NCBI GenBank assembly: GCA_035527895.1
Contig: DATKZQ010000046.1
Coordinates: 1 to 64,000 of the forward strand
From: JADFWK01 sp035527895
Lineage (GTDB): Bacteria > Desulfobacterota > DSM-4660 > Desulfatiglandales > B25-G16
Direction of reading: 5' to 3'
Length of the DNA: 64,000 nt
Under the pieces are notes generated by a model that searched no databases, was not told where the DNA came from, and saw nothing but the letters and a program-made list of their open reading frames with translations. Every line of letters begins with the position of its first letter. Positions within the stretch are counted from its first letter, which is position 1. This document shows, one piece after another, positions 34,843 to 44,079 of this stretch. Made by a program: the position numbers and the translations under genes.

Positions 34843-36453
34843 TTATCTGCTGGTTCTTCGTAGTTCCTCGGCCAATGCCTTAATCTCGGTCAAATCCTGA
34901 CGCATTGCGCTCCAGCCGTACCACAATGCGTAGTCCGGGTTATTGTGAAATGTTCCCTGAAAGGTCCTCATGCGGTGCTCCATGAACATGAGGAAAAGCC
35001 TCTGTTCTATTGGGGTGGGCGCGTCGTGGAACGTGAGCAGGTCGGGAAATGGATAAGCGTAGTTCTGGGGTTTCTTGAGTATCTCTTCCTGGTATAATTC
35101 GGCAACGATCTGTATTGCCTCAGCCATGAGCAGGTCGGCTTCCCGGATCATCCGATCGCCCTTTTCCAGCTCGCCCTTTGCAAAATTGATGGAATGACAC
35201 CGGATGCAGGTCTTCACCATCGTGGCCCGCTCCTTTTGCCAATCGGCCTGGTTCAGGCGCGCCACATCTGCCGCCTTGATGACCCCGAGCCTGTCAGTGG
35301 GTTTTCCATCGGGATCCAGCACGGCAAGCGCTTTCAATATGGTGGTTCGGGCGGAGGCCCACATTTTGTCCTCGGGCATGGGCAGTCGAACCGCCAAGAA
35401 TCCCCATGCTGCCCGTACTTCGTGATTGCCCTCTTGCATGTGACAGGTCTGACAGGTTGGTGCGGCAGCGGTTTCGGGCAGGACCCCGTTCTGCTTCAAC
35501 AGAAACCGTACACCGTGCTTGGAGGCCGAATACATCTCCCACTGGGGGTGATCGAATCCCATGTGACAGGTCTGGCAGGCCTGCGGTTGTCTGGCTTCCT
35601 TGACCGAAAACAGGTGTCGCGTGTGACATACATCGCAGGAGGCAAGCCCGAAGCCCGCTCCTTGTTTCTTTAGCTCCTTAATCTCTGCCTCGGTCTTGAC
35701 ACCGATCTTATGACAACCTCCGCAGCCTTTCATGCCTTCCAGCAATGCCATGGGTTGCCAGTGGGCAGTGGGCATGGCTTTCATGGCTGCCCATGCTAAA
35801 GCATGTTTTCCCGCCTTGAACTGCTGTCCCTGGATTTCATGGCATTGCTTGCAAGTGTCTGCAGTGGGAATGAGCACCTTTTCGACGTCCCTGGCCGACA
35901 CATGTTGATCGCCATGGCATACGTTACAGGTCACCTCATTCTTGCTGTGAGTGCTCAACTTCCAGTCTGAGGCGATGTTGGGCGTGACCAAGGTATGGCA
36001 TGTAGCACAATCTTGCTCTTGAGTCTCCTTGTCCTGGACGGGGCAGTTCGCTTTAACCCATTCCCTGTAGCCGCCCTCAAGGCAGTAGACCTTTTCAAAC
36101 CCCATTTCTTTGAGTTTCCGTGCCGCCCGGGCACTGGTCGATTCCGTGGGTCACGCTCAGTACAAGACAATGGTCTTGTCTTTGGGATATTTGCCGGCCC
36201 ACGATTCAATATCCATCGGGTCCTCATGGATTGCGCCAACGATCTTGAGTTTGGTGCCCTTCCACTGCTGCTCAGGGCGAACATCCAGGATGACGACCTT
36301 TGGATCTGCGAGCTTCTCCATGAGTTCCTCTTTCGTTATACGAGGAACATCGGGGAATGATCTTTTTTCGGAGAGCTTTGCTGCATGGGCGGTTATACCT
36401 AAAAGCAACACGGTTAACACTGCGGCTAAAATGGTCGCTACTGCTCGTTTCAT
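34843..36453 (-). CDS. Double-Sec rhodanese fused to octahaem HAO-like cytochrome c
   Basis: Two frames join through in-frame TGA codons at 36157-36159 and 36151-36153 into one 536-residue protein with Sec99 and Sec101 (IVLYUAUPTESTSARAA). Rhodanese homologues have Cys at this loop (YCxCP), and the domain is otherwise whole, from VVILDVRPEQQW to VYCLEGGYREW. A signal peptide (to AHA, about 25 residues) precedes it. The C-terminal ~390 residues contain eight CxxCH haem sites (about 149, 176, 201, 244, 273, 293, 334, 416), plus CHMGFDHPQWEMYSASKHG and RTFQGTFHNNPDYALWYGW, which match hydroxylamine-oxidoreductase-like cytochromes. GGGAGG is 7 bases ahead of ATG 36453. The likely site is the periplasm; the substrate is unknown (a sulfur, selenium or nitrogen species). 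Confidence 0.87.
36118..36134 (-). promoter_or_regulatory. Bacterial SECIS candidate of the rhodanese-cytochrome gene
   Basis: Minus strand, 16 bases after the second TGA: GTGCC (36134-36130) pairs with GGCAC (36124-36120) around loop CGGGC. CC ahead of a bulged A (36137-36136) can add two pairs with GG (36119-36118). The loop starts 21 bases after TGA2 and 27 after TGA1, both in the range for bacterial SECIS. One hairpin may serve both codons. Confidence 0.6.
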
Positions 36454-36575
36454 GCCTGTCCTCCCTTGATTACGGTTCATTGCTTGGGCCTGCGCTGACC
36501 TACTATGTCCAGTATAGGCAGGTCGGATTGGGTAGTCAACAGATGAAAAGGCGGATGTGCTTGGAAGGACAAGCG

Positions 36576-37280
36576 CTAATGAATGGTAGCCTCCTGCGCT
36601 ACCACCTGACCTGAGGCATCGGATATGCCTTTCTCCAGCAACTGAGACTTGCTAAAGTCTATGACAGCTGATTTCGCTCCGAAGCTTTTTGACAACATCT
36701 CCATTGTCTGCCTCGCGGATTTCTCGATCTCCGAGCTTAAACGTTTGATGAGCTCGTCTGCCATAGAAGCGGCCTGCATCTTGGCCTCATCCTTTAACTT
36801 GTTCTTGTCCTCTTCGCTGAAGTTCTTCGAGAAGGCCTTTCCCACAAGAGGGGGCAGGAGCCAGTCCAGGAGCTTGGCACTCTGCTCATCGTAAAAGCTG
36901 ATATCCTTTATAGCGATATTATACAGACATTGAGGCATCGTTATGACGAACCTGTCTTCTGCCGTTTCTTGAATCTTAAAGTCAGGGCTTCTGAGGTCGT
37001 ACCAGAAATTTATTTCAAACTGAAAAATCATGGCCATTTTCATCTCGGACATGAGCCATGTGAGGTACCTTTTCCCTGCCTTGCCGAGCCAGTGATCAGC
37101 AGTCGTCACGATCTCCTTGGTGAATGCCTTGAAAACCACCAATTCACCCACGGATTTCATGTTTTCAAGAAACGAATAGATGTGGTACTCCTGTTTTCTC
37201 CTGAAGAATCTCCGTACGGCAATTGATCCGGTGATACCAAAAATGATGCCCAGAACGATCAAGGCCACAGTCATTTTCAT
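36576..37280 (-). CDS. DUF4230 membrane-anchored protein
   Basis: 234 residues with a single N-terminal membrane helix (MTVALIVLGIIFGITGSIAV) and a soluble domain of the DUF4230 type (SVGELVVFKAFTKEIVTT...WLGKAGKRYLTWL), followed by an amphipathic Glu/Lys-rich helix. Family function is unknown. GAGGAGG lies about 5 bases upstream of the ATG. It lies upstream of the Sec-cytochrome gene by about 120 bases on the same strand, with no terminator seen between, so co-transcription is possible. Confidence 0.72.
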   Translation of the reverse strand: MKMTVALIVLGIIFGITGSIAVRRFFRRKQEYHIYSFLENMKSVGELVVFKAFTKEIVTTADHWLGKAGKRYLTWLMSEMKMAMIFQFEINFWYDLRSPDFKIQETAEDRFVITMPQCLYNIAIKDISFYDEQSAKLLDWLLPPLVGKAFSKNFSEEDKNKLKDEAKMQAASMADELIKRLSSEIEKSARQTMEMLSKSFGAKSAVIDFSKSQLLEKGISDASGQVVAQEATIH

Positions 37281-37329
37281 CCTAACCTCCTCTGAGACGA
37301 TTTCGAAATTCTCTTTTTCAATAAACCTC

Positions 37330-37623
37330 TCACGGCTTTATCTTTTCAAGTATCTCACCTTTAGCATTTAAGATAAAGAGCATAAATCCATGCCCGGCTG
37401 AACTACGGGCCAGCTCTTCATATTGGATGGCCTGAACCTCGTATCGGTGCCCTTGTTCCAGGGCCAGGCGATTAAGGGCCTGCAATGCTCCTTCCTTATC
37501 AAGAAAGGCGGGTATGAATGATATGTCCTCTTCGGGGTCATGCTGACCAAGAAACTGCTCATTTTTTCCAGGATCAAGCACCACTACCCAGACCCATGGA
37601 TTTCCTTGAATAACGGTACCCAT
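37330..37623 (-). CDS. Hypothetical protein, 97 aa
   Basis: I do not recognise this protein. The start is set at ATG 37623 because GAGAGG lies upstream and the longer frame overlaps the next gene. It opens MGTVIQGNPWVWVVVLDPGK and contains ISFIPAFLDKEGALQALNRLA, a pattern reminiscent of small alpha/beta proteins such as SseB-like families, but this is weak. No signal peptide or membrane helix. It lies between the lysoplasmalogenase-like gene and the DUF4230 gene on the same strand. Confidence 0.55.
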   Translation of the reverse strand: MGTVIQGNPWVWVVVLDPGKNEQFLGQHDPEEDISFIPAFLDKEGALQALNRLALEQGHRYEVQAIQYEELARSSAGHGFMLFILNAKGEILEKIKP

Positions 37624-37672
37624 TTTAGGCCTCTCTCTTGCGATTTGATAAAAAAGCGGAGCCCCGGTTCGG

Positions 37673-38326
37673 TTAACCCAGAAGCCCGACTGAAAAGGCC
37701 AGAAGGAATTGCCCCGCATAGTAGAGGGGAAGACCGAGCAGACGGTTAAGAAATTGCTGCCCGATGAAGCGATCTCTGGCCACGAACACGTCGGAGAAGT
37801 AGAAGCTCAGGGCGCCGATGAAAACCATGATCCGTCCCGATCGGGTCAGATCGAGATCTCCAAGAACGGTCCATGCCCCGGAAACCATGATGCTGATGAT
37901 GATGACATAGACCAGAACCGGAATGTTCATCGATCCGAGATGGGGCCTGAGCCAGGCGTATATCCAGGCGCTCATGACCAAGACCGTTAGCAGCCCTATC
38001 CAAGTCCATGTGCTGGTCCCGGCGACGGAGAAAAACGCCAGGATATAGCAAAGATGTCCGAGCAGGAAGGAAACCAGACCAAACAGGAACATCTTCCCCT
38101 GAGGCAAGGCCAGAAAGACGTCTCCGCCCATGCACACTATCAATCCCGCCAGGAGCAGGTAGAAATAGGAAGGGATGGGGTGGGGCTGGACCAGGACTGC
38201 AAGGATGAAAAGCAGAGAAAGGACCGTTTTCGCGGGCAGCAGTCCCCTTCGATTTTCCCTCTTTTCGAAAAAGAGCACCCCAAAAAGGAAGATTGCGGCC
38301 AGGATGATAATCAGGACATTCAGCAT
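37673..38326 (-). CDS. YhhN-family lysoplasmalogenase-like membrane protein
   Basis: 217 residues with about eight membrane helices. The family pattern is visible in FLFGLVSFLLGHLCYILAF and ALSFYFSDVFVARDRF, where conserved Asp and His/Asn residues line the membrane site. Known members hydrolyse the vinyl-ether bond of lysoplasmalogens. Plasmalogens occur in strict anaerobes, which fits this genome. GAGGGA lies 5 bases ahead of the ATG. Two genes on the same strand follow closely. Confidence 0.9.
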   Translation of the reverse strand: MLNVLIIILAAIFLFGVLFFEKRENRRGLLPAKTVLSLLFILAVLVQPHPIPSYFYLLLAGLIVCMGGDVFLALPQGKMFLFGLVSFLLGHLCYILAFFSVAGTSTWTWIGLLTVLVMSAWIYAWLRPHLGSMNIPVLVYVIIISIMVSGAWTVLGDLDLTRSGRIMVFIGALSFYFSDVFVARDRFIGQQFLNRLLGLPLYYAGQFLLAFSVGLLG

Positions 38327-38374
38327 TGCTTCCCTCTATGCCGAGCTCGAAGCTTAATCGAAGCCCGAGAGCTT

Positions 38375-39007
38375 TCAGGACAGCCAGGGATTTGTTCTCC
38401 TCTCATCATCGATAGTAGAGGAGGGCCTCATCCCGTAGTCGTGCCCCGGCCAGACAATGGTTTCCCCGGGAAGGGTGAGCAGTCTTTCCCTTATGGCATT
38501 CATGAACTGGCTCATGGAGGCGCCCGGCAGATCGGTGCGGCCAATACCGCCGACAAACAGGGTATCCCCTGAAAAAAGGTTGCCGTCCCCAAGAAGACAT
38601 ATGCCCCCGGGGCTGTGGCCCGGGGTGTGGATGACCTGAAGAGCAACGTCTCCTACCACAATTTGATCACCATCCTTGACAGTGATGTCGGTAGGCGGTG
38701 ATGGGGTAAAACCCCATTGGCGGGCCATCATCTGGCCCTGGGGAGAATTAGACATTTGATCATCCAGCTCGTGCATGACGATCTCTGCTCCCGTAAGCTC
38801 CTTCACCCGTGCGTTGCCACAGATGTGATCACCGTGTCCGTGGGTGTTGACGATATACTTCAAATGGAGGCCCTTCTGGTTGATCCTGTCAACGACCCGA
38901 TCCTCATCGCCTGCCGGGTCGATAACGAGGGCCTCTTTTGTTCGCTGGCATGATACGAGGTAGCAAAATACATCCATGAATCCGACTTTCATCTGTTCGA
39001 TATCCAT
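38375..39007 (-). CDS. Metallo-beta-lactamase fold, glyoxalase II-like
   Basis: 210 residues of the short glyoxalase II/persulfide dioxygenase-like branch. The metal motif is NTHGHGDHICG, with later TPGHSPGGICL, FSGDTLFVGGIGRTD and PGHDYG. The residues fit the family, but neither glutathione thioesterase nor persulfide dioxygenase activity can be told from sequence. The start at 39007 is chosen because GAGGAGA sits 6 bases upstream; the longer frame (from 39040) lacks this. The 39008-39300 gap is AT-rich and holds no recognisable feature. Confidence 0.9.
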   Translation of the reverse strand: MDIEQMKVGFMDVFCYLVSCQRTKEALVIDPAGDEDRVVDRINQKGLHLKYIVNTHGHGDHICGNARVKELTGAEIVMHELDDQMSNSPQGQMMARQWGFTPSPPTDITVKDGDQIVVGDVALQVIHTPGHSPGGICLLGDGNLFSGDTLFVGGIGRTDLPGASMSQFMNAIRERLLTLPGETIVWPGHDYGMRPSSTIDDERRTNPWLS

Positions 39008-39300
39008 TACTGTCTCCTCACGATTCACTGTTGAGCTCATCGCACAAATGGTAATTCCCGTGTAGTGTAACTAATCCAGTGGGGCTAATTCGCCGGGTCG
39101 TTTGCCGAACAACATCCTTATACAGATTTATTGTAACATTATTGCAAGGGCCATCAAGGAGAAAAAGCAAGGCCTAGTCCCTCGATTCATAAATTCGATA
39201 ATGTATATATTTACTCGGGACTAAGTGCTGAGTGAGCAATTGCAGAGATTATAGTGATGAAAGTACGTTATGGTATTTGCGAATCGAAGCACTTAGCATT

Positions 39301-40731
39301 TCATAAAAGCCTTCCTTTCTTGATCTGAGCGTATTTGTATGCCAAACCAAGTGCTTTAATCGATGTCTTGAGGTCGCTAAATACGGGGAAGCCCAAATCT
39401 GCCAAAGCCTCGGCCAGGTCGGCAACCTTACGCGTTTCAGGTCCATAAACCCATGTCGCCACTGGTTTCGTATAGGGGCTTTTAATTCTCCCATAGGCTT
39501 CAAGGCACATCTCTTTCGTCAAACCGCTGGGATCAGCCCACATGACGTTTAGAAGGGCGTCCACATTCTCATCTGATATGACTGCCTCAAGGATTTGTGG
39601 GTACAAGGCACGTAGGTCCTTGACGACCACTGACATAGGACCGATATCTACTGGCGCTATCCCCAATCCTGGGAAGATTCCATTGAGTAAATCGGCCGTC
39701 TCGGCGGTCAGATTCGGAGGGGCCAAGCCATAGTGAGCCCCCTCATCGGCAGCCAGTACACCGATCGCTCCGGTATAGGTTATGATACCTAGGCGGTTTC
39801 CCTTTGGTAGAGGCTGTGTGGCGAAAATCTTAGGTATTTCGAAAACCTCTTCGAAGGATTCAAGCCGTATGATACCAGCTTGCCTGCAAACGGCTTCAAA
39901 TAAGCGATCGTCCACTGCAATGGCCCCGGTGTGTGATGCTGATGCTCGTGCACCTTCCGGCGTTCTCCCTGATTTCAAGACCAAGATGGGTTTCTTGGGG
40001 GCCACCTTTCTCGATATTGACAAGAACCTTTGGCTGTGCGAAATACCTTCAAGGTACATGCTGATGACGTTCGTTCTAGGGTCTCTCTCCAGGTATTCAA
40101 GTACATCGCATTCGTTTACATCGCACTTGTTACCGAAATCACAGATCTTGCTGATTCCCAGGTGCAGATGAGGATAAGGAAAGGCCTGCGGGTTGGTCAT
40201 TCCCGTCTGTGAGCAAATTGCGACCGAACCCTGCCGTAGCTTATAGTATCCGGCATCGTAAGGGCAGGGATTGAGACCATTGCTGGTATTAACGATACCG
40301 GCAGTATTCGGGCCTATTATGCGAATTCCCCACTGCCGAGCGAGCGTCACTATCTCGTTCTGCAGACGGGCGCCCTCCTTGTTTCTCTCAGCAAAACCAT
40401 CCGAAACTAGAATGACTGCCCTGATGCCCTTATCGCCACAGTCACTGATGATAGAGGGAACCCCTTGAGCATTGATCATAATGATAGCCAGGTCTATCTT
40501 CTCCTGAACTGCTGTAATAGAAGGGTAGACCGTCAGGCCGTGGGTATCCGTATATGCGGGATTGATGGGATAGATTCGGCCGGAGTAGCCGGCCTTCAAT
40601 AGGGATTTAACAACGACATGCCCACCAAAGAACCCCTCCCTAAATGATCCGATGATGGCAATGCCCCTGGGTTCAAAGAAATCAGACAGGTCGGATTCGC
40701 TCCGGCATTGCGTGGAGTTTTTGTTGCTCAC
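39301..40731 (-). CDS. Acyl-CoA synthetase (NDP-forming), alpha type
   Basis: 476 residues starting at GTG 40731, where GGGGAGA lies 6 bases upstream; the frame is open further but lacks support. A CoA-binding Rossmann domain (DFFEPRGIAIIGSFREGFFG), then two ligase domains with LILVLKSGRTPEGARASASHTGA, in which His of SHTG is the phosphohistidine. These enzymes interconvert acyl-CoA and acid with ADP or GDP, and in anaerobes make ATP from acyl-CoA. The ATP-grasp beta part is not fused and is not adjacent. A truncated relative sits at 33938-34717. The 40732-41265 gap has a hairpin (about 41068-41093) but no gene that I recognise. Confidence 0.88.
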   Translation of the reverse strand: MSNKNSTQCRSESDLSDFFEPRGIAIIGSFREGFFGGHVVVKSLLKAGYSGRIYPINPAYTDTHGLTVYPSITAVQEKIDLAIIMINAQGVPSIISDCGDKGIRAVILVSDGFAERNKEGARLQNEIVTLARQWGIRIIGPNTAGIVNTSNGLNPCPYDAGYYKLRQGSVAICSQTGMTNPQAFPYPHLHLGISKICDFGNKCDVNECDVLEYLERDPRTNVISMYLEGISHSQRFLSISRKVAPKKPILVLKSGRTPEGARASASHTGAIAVDDRLFEAVCRQAGIIRLESFEEVFEIPKIFATQPLPKGNRLGIITYTGAIGVLAADEGAHYGLAPPNLTAETADLLNGIFPGLGIAPVDIGPMSVVVKDLRALYPQILEAVISDENVDALLNVMWADPSGLTKEMCLEAYGRIKSPYTKPVATWVYGPETRKVADLAEALADLGFPVFSDLKTSIKALGLAYKYAQIKKGRLL

Positions 40732-41265
40732 GTAAATTCTCCCCACAATCGTGTCAAACCAAGAAACCGCGGACAGCCATTGATGTCGTGCTGCGCGCAA
40801 TACTCTCGGGCTTATACACCATATTCTCATGCTTGTACAGGGCTGGGGTCCTCTGAACGAGGCGGGCACGCTCTGGCCTCTTGTAACGTTTAATCCTTGA
40901 CATGATTTCTTCATGTGCTACGTATCAAAGGGACTGAGCTGTAGAACTGAAAGAGCGAGGAGATTAATGATGTTTCAAACGAGGATTACGGAGATGCTGG
41001 GTTGGGTGTGTTGGCTTCGGTCATGTATGAAAGCCGTGAGGCTTTTGCCACGTGGGCACCCGCCTCTTGGTAACCCAGGAGGCGCCAATCCACGATGACT
41101 TGAAGCGGGCGTTATTGCAGGCCAGCGACATAACCAAAGGACTAGCCGAAAGTTGAAACCATACTGAAAGCCTAACTCGTTGCATCGGTGTTTTTTAAAA
41201 GAAACAGTACGCCGGAAGTTCTGGGTTTTAATGGACCCTTCCTTATGGATATATAGGCCTTTGTG

Positions 41266-41658
41266 CTACTCCCACCTGTCACCTTTCTTTTTCAAATCGA
41301 TATATTCCATTTTTCCCTGCGAACTAATAAACGAATTCAGAGCCCAGCTTACCACGCTGATGATCACGGAGCCAAAGACTGCTGCCCAAAAACCCCGCAC
41401 CTCAAATCCCGAAATAACGCCCGATGCCATCTTGAGCAACAGGGCATTAATGATAAAGGTGAAAAGACCGAGGGTCAGGATATTGATGGGGAGCGTCAAG
41501 ATAATGAGTAGGGGCCGGAAAAAGGCGTTCAAGATCCCCAGGATAGCTGCCGCGAAGAATGCGCTAAAGAAACCCCTTACCTGGATGCCGTCCAACAGGT
41601 ATGAGGCAACGATGATGGCGGCAGTCAAAATAAACCACCTAACGAGTATTCCTTTCAT
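41266..41658 (-). CDS. Phage-holin-family / YvlD-like membrane protein
   Basis: 130 residues with four hydrophobic helices, matching the four-helix 'phage holin 4' family (GFFSAFFAAAILGILNAFFRPLLIILTLPINILTLGLF). Despite the name, most family members are bacterial membrane proteins, not phage lysis proteins. AGGAGG lies 7-8 bases ahead of the ATG. It stands alone, directly beside palindromic element B, and no phage genes are around it. Confidence 0.9.
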   Translation of the reverse strand: MKGILVRWFILTAAIIVASYLLDGIQVRGFFSAFFAAAILGILNAFFRPLLIILTLPINILTLGLFTFIINALLLKMASGVISGFEVRGFWAAVFGSVIISVVSWALNSFISSQGKMEYIDLKKKGDRWE

Positions 41659-41737
41659 TTCAACAACCTCCTTTATTCGCTATCTCGCCCCGGCTCGATT
41701 GGCCTGGAATAGGCTCATATAGCGGCACTATTCTTTT

Positions 41738-42336
41738 CGATTATTGCTTTAACTCCGCAACTACTCTATTACAAGGGATATGGACATCTTTTTTTGACAC
41801 CGAAGAAGCCCATGCTGTTATGCTCGCTCATCCCCGCCTGAGGCGGGTTTACCCGCCTCAGGATAAAGGGAAAGAGCAGGCTGAAAGCACGTGCCCCTGT
41901 CCTGTTGAATAAGAGCCTAGTATGGTTCAAAAGCGTTTCCTTAATGGTACCTTGATTAGAGAACGTATACATACTGACCGCTATCCGGTCATGCCAATTT
42001 TCTCAAGGCGATATCTACTGGCCTCACGGGAGGTGGCCACAGAGGTGGGGTTTAGATGGACCAGACGGAGACTCCCAGGGCTTCCACGGTGTAAACCCCA
42101 CCTCTGTGACCTATGCAAGACGCGGTGGAATTCTTTTTAAGCTATCGCCTTTCGAAAACAGCCATGACCTCCTTTGGTATATGAACGATACCAATCGCTT
42201 ATTATCGCTCCATGGGTCATTGAAAAGAGCTATTCAACAGGGTGAAGTGCAAAAAAAGACATCCATATCCCTCACGATTACCACAGTAAACTCAATAAAT
42301 GCGCGTCATTCTCTTGCGGAGTTAAGGCAATAATCG
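41738..42336. repeat. Nested palindromic element B (~600 bp)
   Basis: The outermost arms are 23 bases each (41738-41760 / 42314-42336, 22/23 matching). Next come 23-base arms containing GGGATATGGACATCTTTTTTTG (41775-41797 / 42250-42272, 21/23). A side hairpin of 12 perfect pairs, CCTGAGGCGGGT / ACCCGCCTCAGG, is at 41838-41863. Inner stems lie at 41901-41911 / 42231-42241, 42005-42013 / 42143-42151 and 42035-42054 / 42092-42111 (19/20). Apart from the outer pair, axes agree near 42073; the left side hairpin explains the offset. Small hairpins such as TGACCG...CGGTCA lie inside. No ORF is convincing. It resembles element A in layout and in the ATGGA..ATCTTTTTTTG core. Confidence 0.8.
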
Positions 42337-42407
42337 ATTATTTTTTAACCCGAAGCTGCGTAGATCAGGCCCAACCCATCACGTCCTCGCCGGTGTTGTG
42401 CAAATGC

Positions 42408-42833
42408 CTAGTCCTCAGAACGGGAAACAGGCTGGCGAAGGCGTTTTTTCTTCGCCCGTTTCCGTTTGGTCTCAAGCCTGCGGACCCTCGCGGCGTGCGT
42501 GGGTCTCGTTCTGCGGCGAGGCGTCGGTATCTCCGCAGCCCTCCGGATCAACGAGACGAGGCGATCCAGGGCATCGCGACGATTCCGTTCCTGGGTGCGG
42601 AACCGCCGAGCATCGATAATAAGGACGCCGTCTCCGGTAATCCGTTTGCCGGCCAGACGAAACAGACGCTCCCGAACCTCATCGGGAATGCTAGCCGATT
42701 TGCCGACGTCGAATCGGAGCTGAACAGCAGTTGAGACCTTGTTGACATTCTGTCCCCCCGGGCCGGATGCTCGGATGAACTCCTCTTGGATCTCGCTTTC
42801 ATCGATTGCTATGGTTTCAGTAACGGGAATCAT
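42408..42833 (-). CDS. arfB: Peptidyl-tRNA hydrolase ArfB (ribosome rescue)
   Basis: 141 residues, the ArfB/YaeJ length. The catalytic GGQ motif is in RASGPGGQNVNKVSTAV, and the Arg/Lys-rich C-terminal tail that enters the empty mRNA channel is present (RRTRPTHAARVRRLETKRKRAKKKR). ArfB releases peptides from ribosomes stalled on non-stop mRNAs. It appears to be a single-gene unit next to a broken aminotransferase. Confidence 0.95.
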   Translation of the reverse strand: MIPVTETIAIDESEIQEEFIRASGPGGQNVNKVSTAVQLRFDVGKSASIPDEVRERLFRLAGKRITGDGVLIIDARRFRTQERNRRDALDRLVSLIRRAAEIPTPRRRTRPTHAARVRRLETKRKRAKKKRLRQPVSRSED

Positions 42834-42897
42834 GAGTATCCTTCGAACCCGGGCTATGAACTTGGCTCACCATTGAGAGGCAGTTCCGTTGAGCATA

Positions 42898-43110
42898 TCA
42901 TAGCCAGAGGAGCCTGTAACACAATGATGCTCGATCCTTAGCGTTAACGAGACCGGGCCTGAGGCCCTGGAATTGCGTTTGTGCATCAGGCTCGAGCTCC
43001 AGGAGTTCTCTCAGGGAAAAGGATTCACAATCTGAACAGGAGAGGAGGGAGGGAGCGCTGAATTCGTATTCAGCAAAGTACCGCTCCAATGCAAAGAGTT
43101 TGATTTTCAT
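42898..43110 (-). pseudogene. N-terminal fragment of PLP-dependent aminotransferase
   Basis: The 70 residues match only the start of a fold-type I aminotransferase: FALERYFAEYEFSAPSLLSC and SCSDCESFSLRELLELEP are characteristic of its N-terminal region. The sequence then degenerates (AKDRASLCYRLLWL) and stops. The PLP lysine and the rest are absent up to arfB. A ribosome site is weak. It is most likely a truncated remnant. Confidence 0.65.
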
Positions 43111-43200
43111 AGGGCCTTGACTCCGATCGTTGCGGCGTTGGGCAGGGGCCGGATAGGCCCCTGATCCGACAGGTGGGGCACCATCACGGATGTTTCATGC

Positions 43201-44079
43201 TCACTCGCCGTTGAGGGTTTTCAAGGCAAGGATGAGTGCCTGTGTCCCCGAGCGGCCGTGTCCCTGCGCCTTAACTGCAAGGTAGAGCTGGTGGACCAGT
43301 GCCAGGCCCGGCAATGAGATGCCCACAGCAGCGGCCTCCTGCAAGGCGATGCCCATATCCTTGATAAAATGCTCCACGAAAAAGCCGGGATCATAGTCGC
43401 CGCGGATGATGCGTGGCCCAAGGTTATTGATGGACCAACACGAGGCTGCACCGCTGCCTATGATGTTGATCACTGCATCTTGATCGAGGCCCCCGACCTT
43501 GTCGGCGTACAGCAGGGATTCGCTCACCCCGATCATGGTTCCTGCTACGAGTATCTGGTTGCACATCTTTGTGTGCTGGCCCGCACCTGGACCCCCCATA
43601 TGTGAGATGTTTTGTCCCAACAGCTGAAACAATGGATAGACTGCATCAAAGGCCTCTTTGTTGCCGCCGACCATGATGGCGAGGGTCGCATTTCTGGCGC
43701 CTATATCGCCACCTGAAACCGGTGCGTCGAGGCTCTGGATTCCCTGCTTTGCCGCTTCCCGGGCGATGGTTTGCGCCAAGGTTGGCAGACTCGTGGTCAT
43801 ATCAACCACAATTCGGCAGGGACCTTTTACGGAAAGGATCCCCTTTTGCCCAAAATACACTTCCTGCACATCGACCGGAAGGCCGACCATAGTGAATATG
43901 ATTTCAGACTCGGCAGCCACTTCTGCGGGGGATTCACACCACGTGGCCCCTTTTTCGAGTAATGATTTCTCCTTTCCTCTCGTCCGGTTGAAGATCAGGA
44001 GGTCATGTCCGGCTGATTGCAAATGAGCAGCCATGGGTGCTCCCATGACTCCCGTACCAATCCATCCAATGCGCATCAT
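43201..44079 (-). CDS. NAD(P)-dependent beta-hydroxyacid dehydrogenase
   Basis: About 292 residues of the 3-hydroxyisobutyrate dehydrogenase family. The Rossmann motif IGWIGTGVMGAPMAAHL is followed by SLDAPVSGGDIGARNATL (substrate loop), GGPGAGQHTKMCNQ, where Lys is the catalytic residue, and DMGIALQEAA. Substrates in the family include 3-hydroxyisobutyrate, tartronate semialdehyde and 4-hydroxybutyrate; none can be chosen here. The start is taken at ATG 44079 (GGGGGT a few bases upstream); a GTG two codons earlier is possible. Confidence 0.92.
   Translation of the reverse strand: MMRIGWIGTGVMGAPMAAHLQSAGHDLLIFNRTRGKEKSLLEKGATWCESPAEVAAESEIIFTMVGLPVDVQEVYFGQKGILSVKGPCRIVVDMTTSLPTLAQTIAREAAKQGIQSLDAPVSGGDIGARNATLAIMVGGNKEAFDAVYPLFQLLGQNISHMGGPGAGQHTKMCNQILVAGTMIGVSESLLYADKVGGLDQDAVINIIGSGAASCWSINNLGPRIIRGDYDPGFFVEHFIKDMGIALQEAAAVGISLPGLALVHQLYLAVKAQGHGRSGTQALILALKTLNGE

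Noticed and set aside
36106..36480. A separate short rhodanese gene ending at 36157 and a separate cytochrome gene starting at 36105
   Set aside because: The rhodanese domain would be cut at its active-site loop and the cytochrome would start mid-domain without a ribosome site; reading the two TGAs as Sec restores one intact protein.
38375..39007. Persulfide dioxygenase paired with the rhodanese gene
   Set aside because: The branch cannot be told from sequence and the genes are separated by four others; only the fold is claimed.
40913..41098. A 61-aa plus-strand gene with a ribosome site before an internal ATG
   Set aside because: Product is Arg/Pro/Gly-rich with no family, and overlaps a hairpin; not convincing as a protein.
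41266..41658. Prophage remnant because of a holin-family protein
   Set aside because: The family is mostly bacterial membrane proteins and no phage genes are near.
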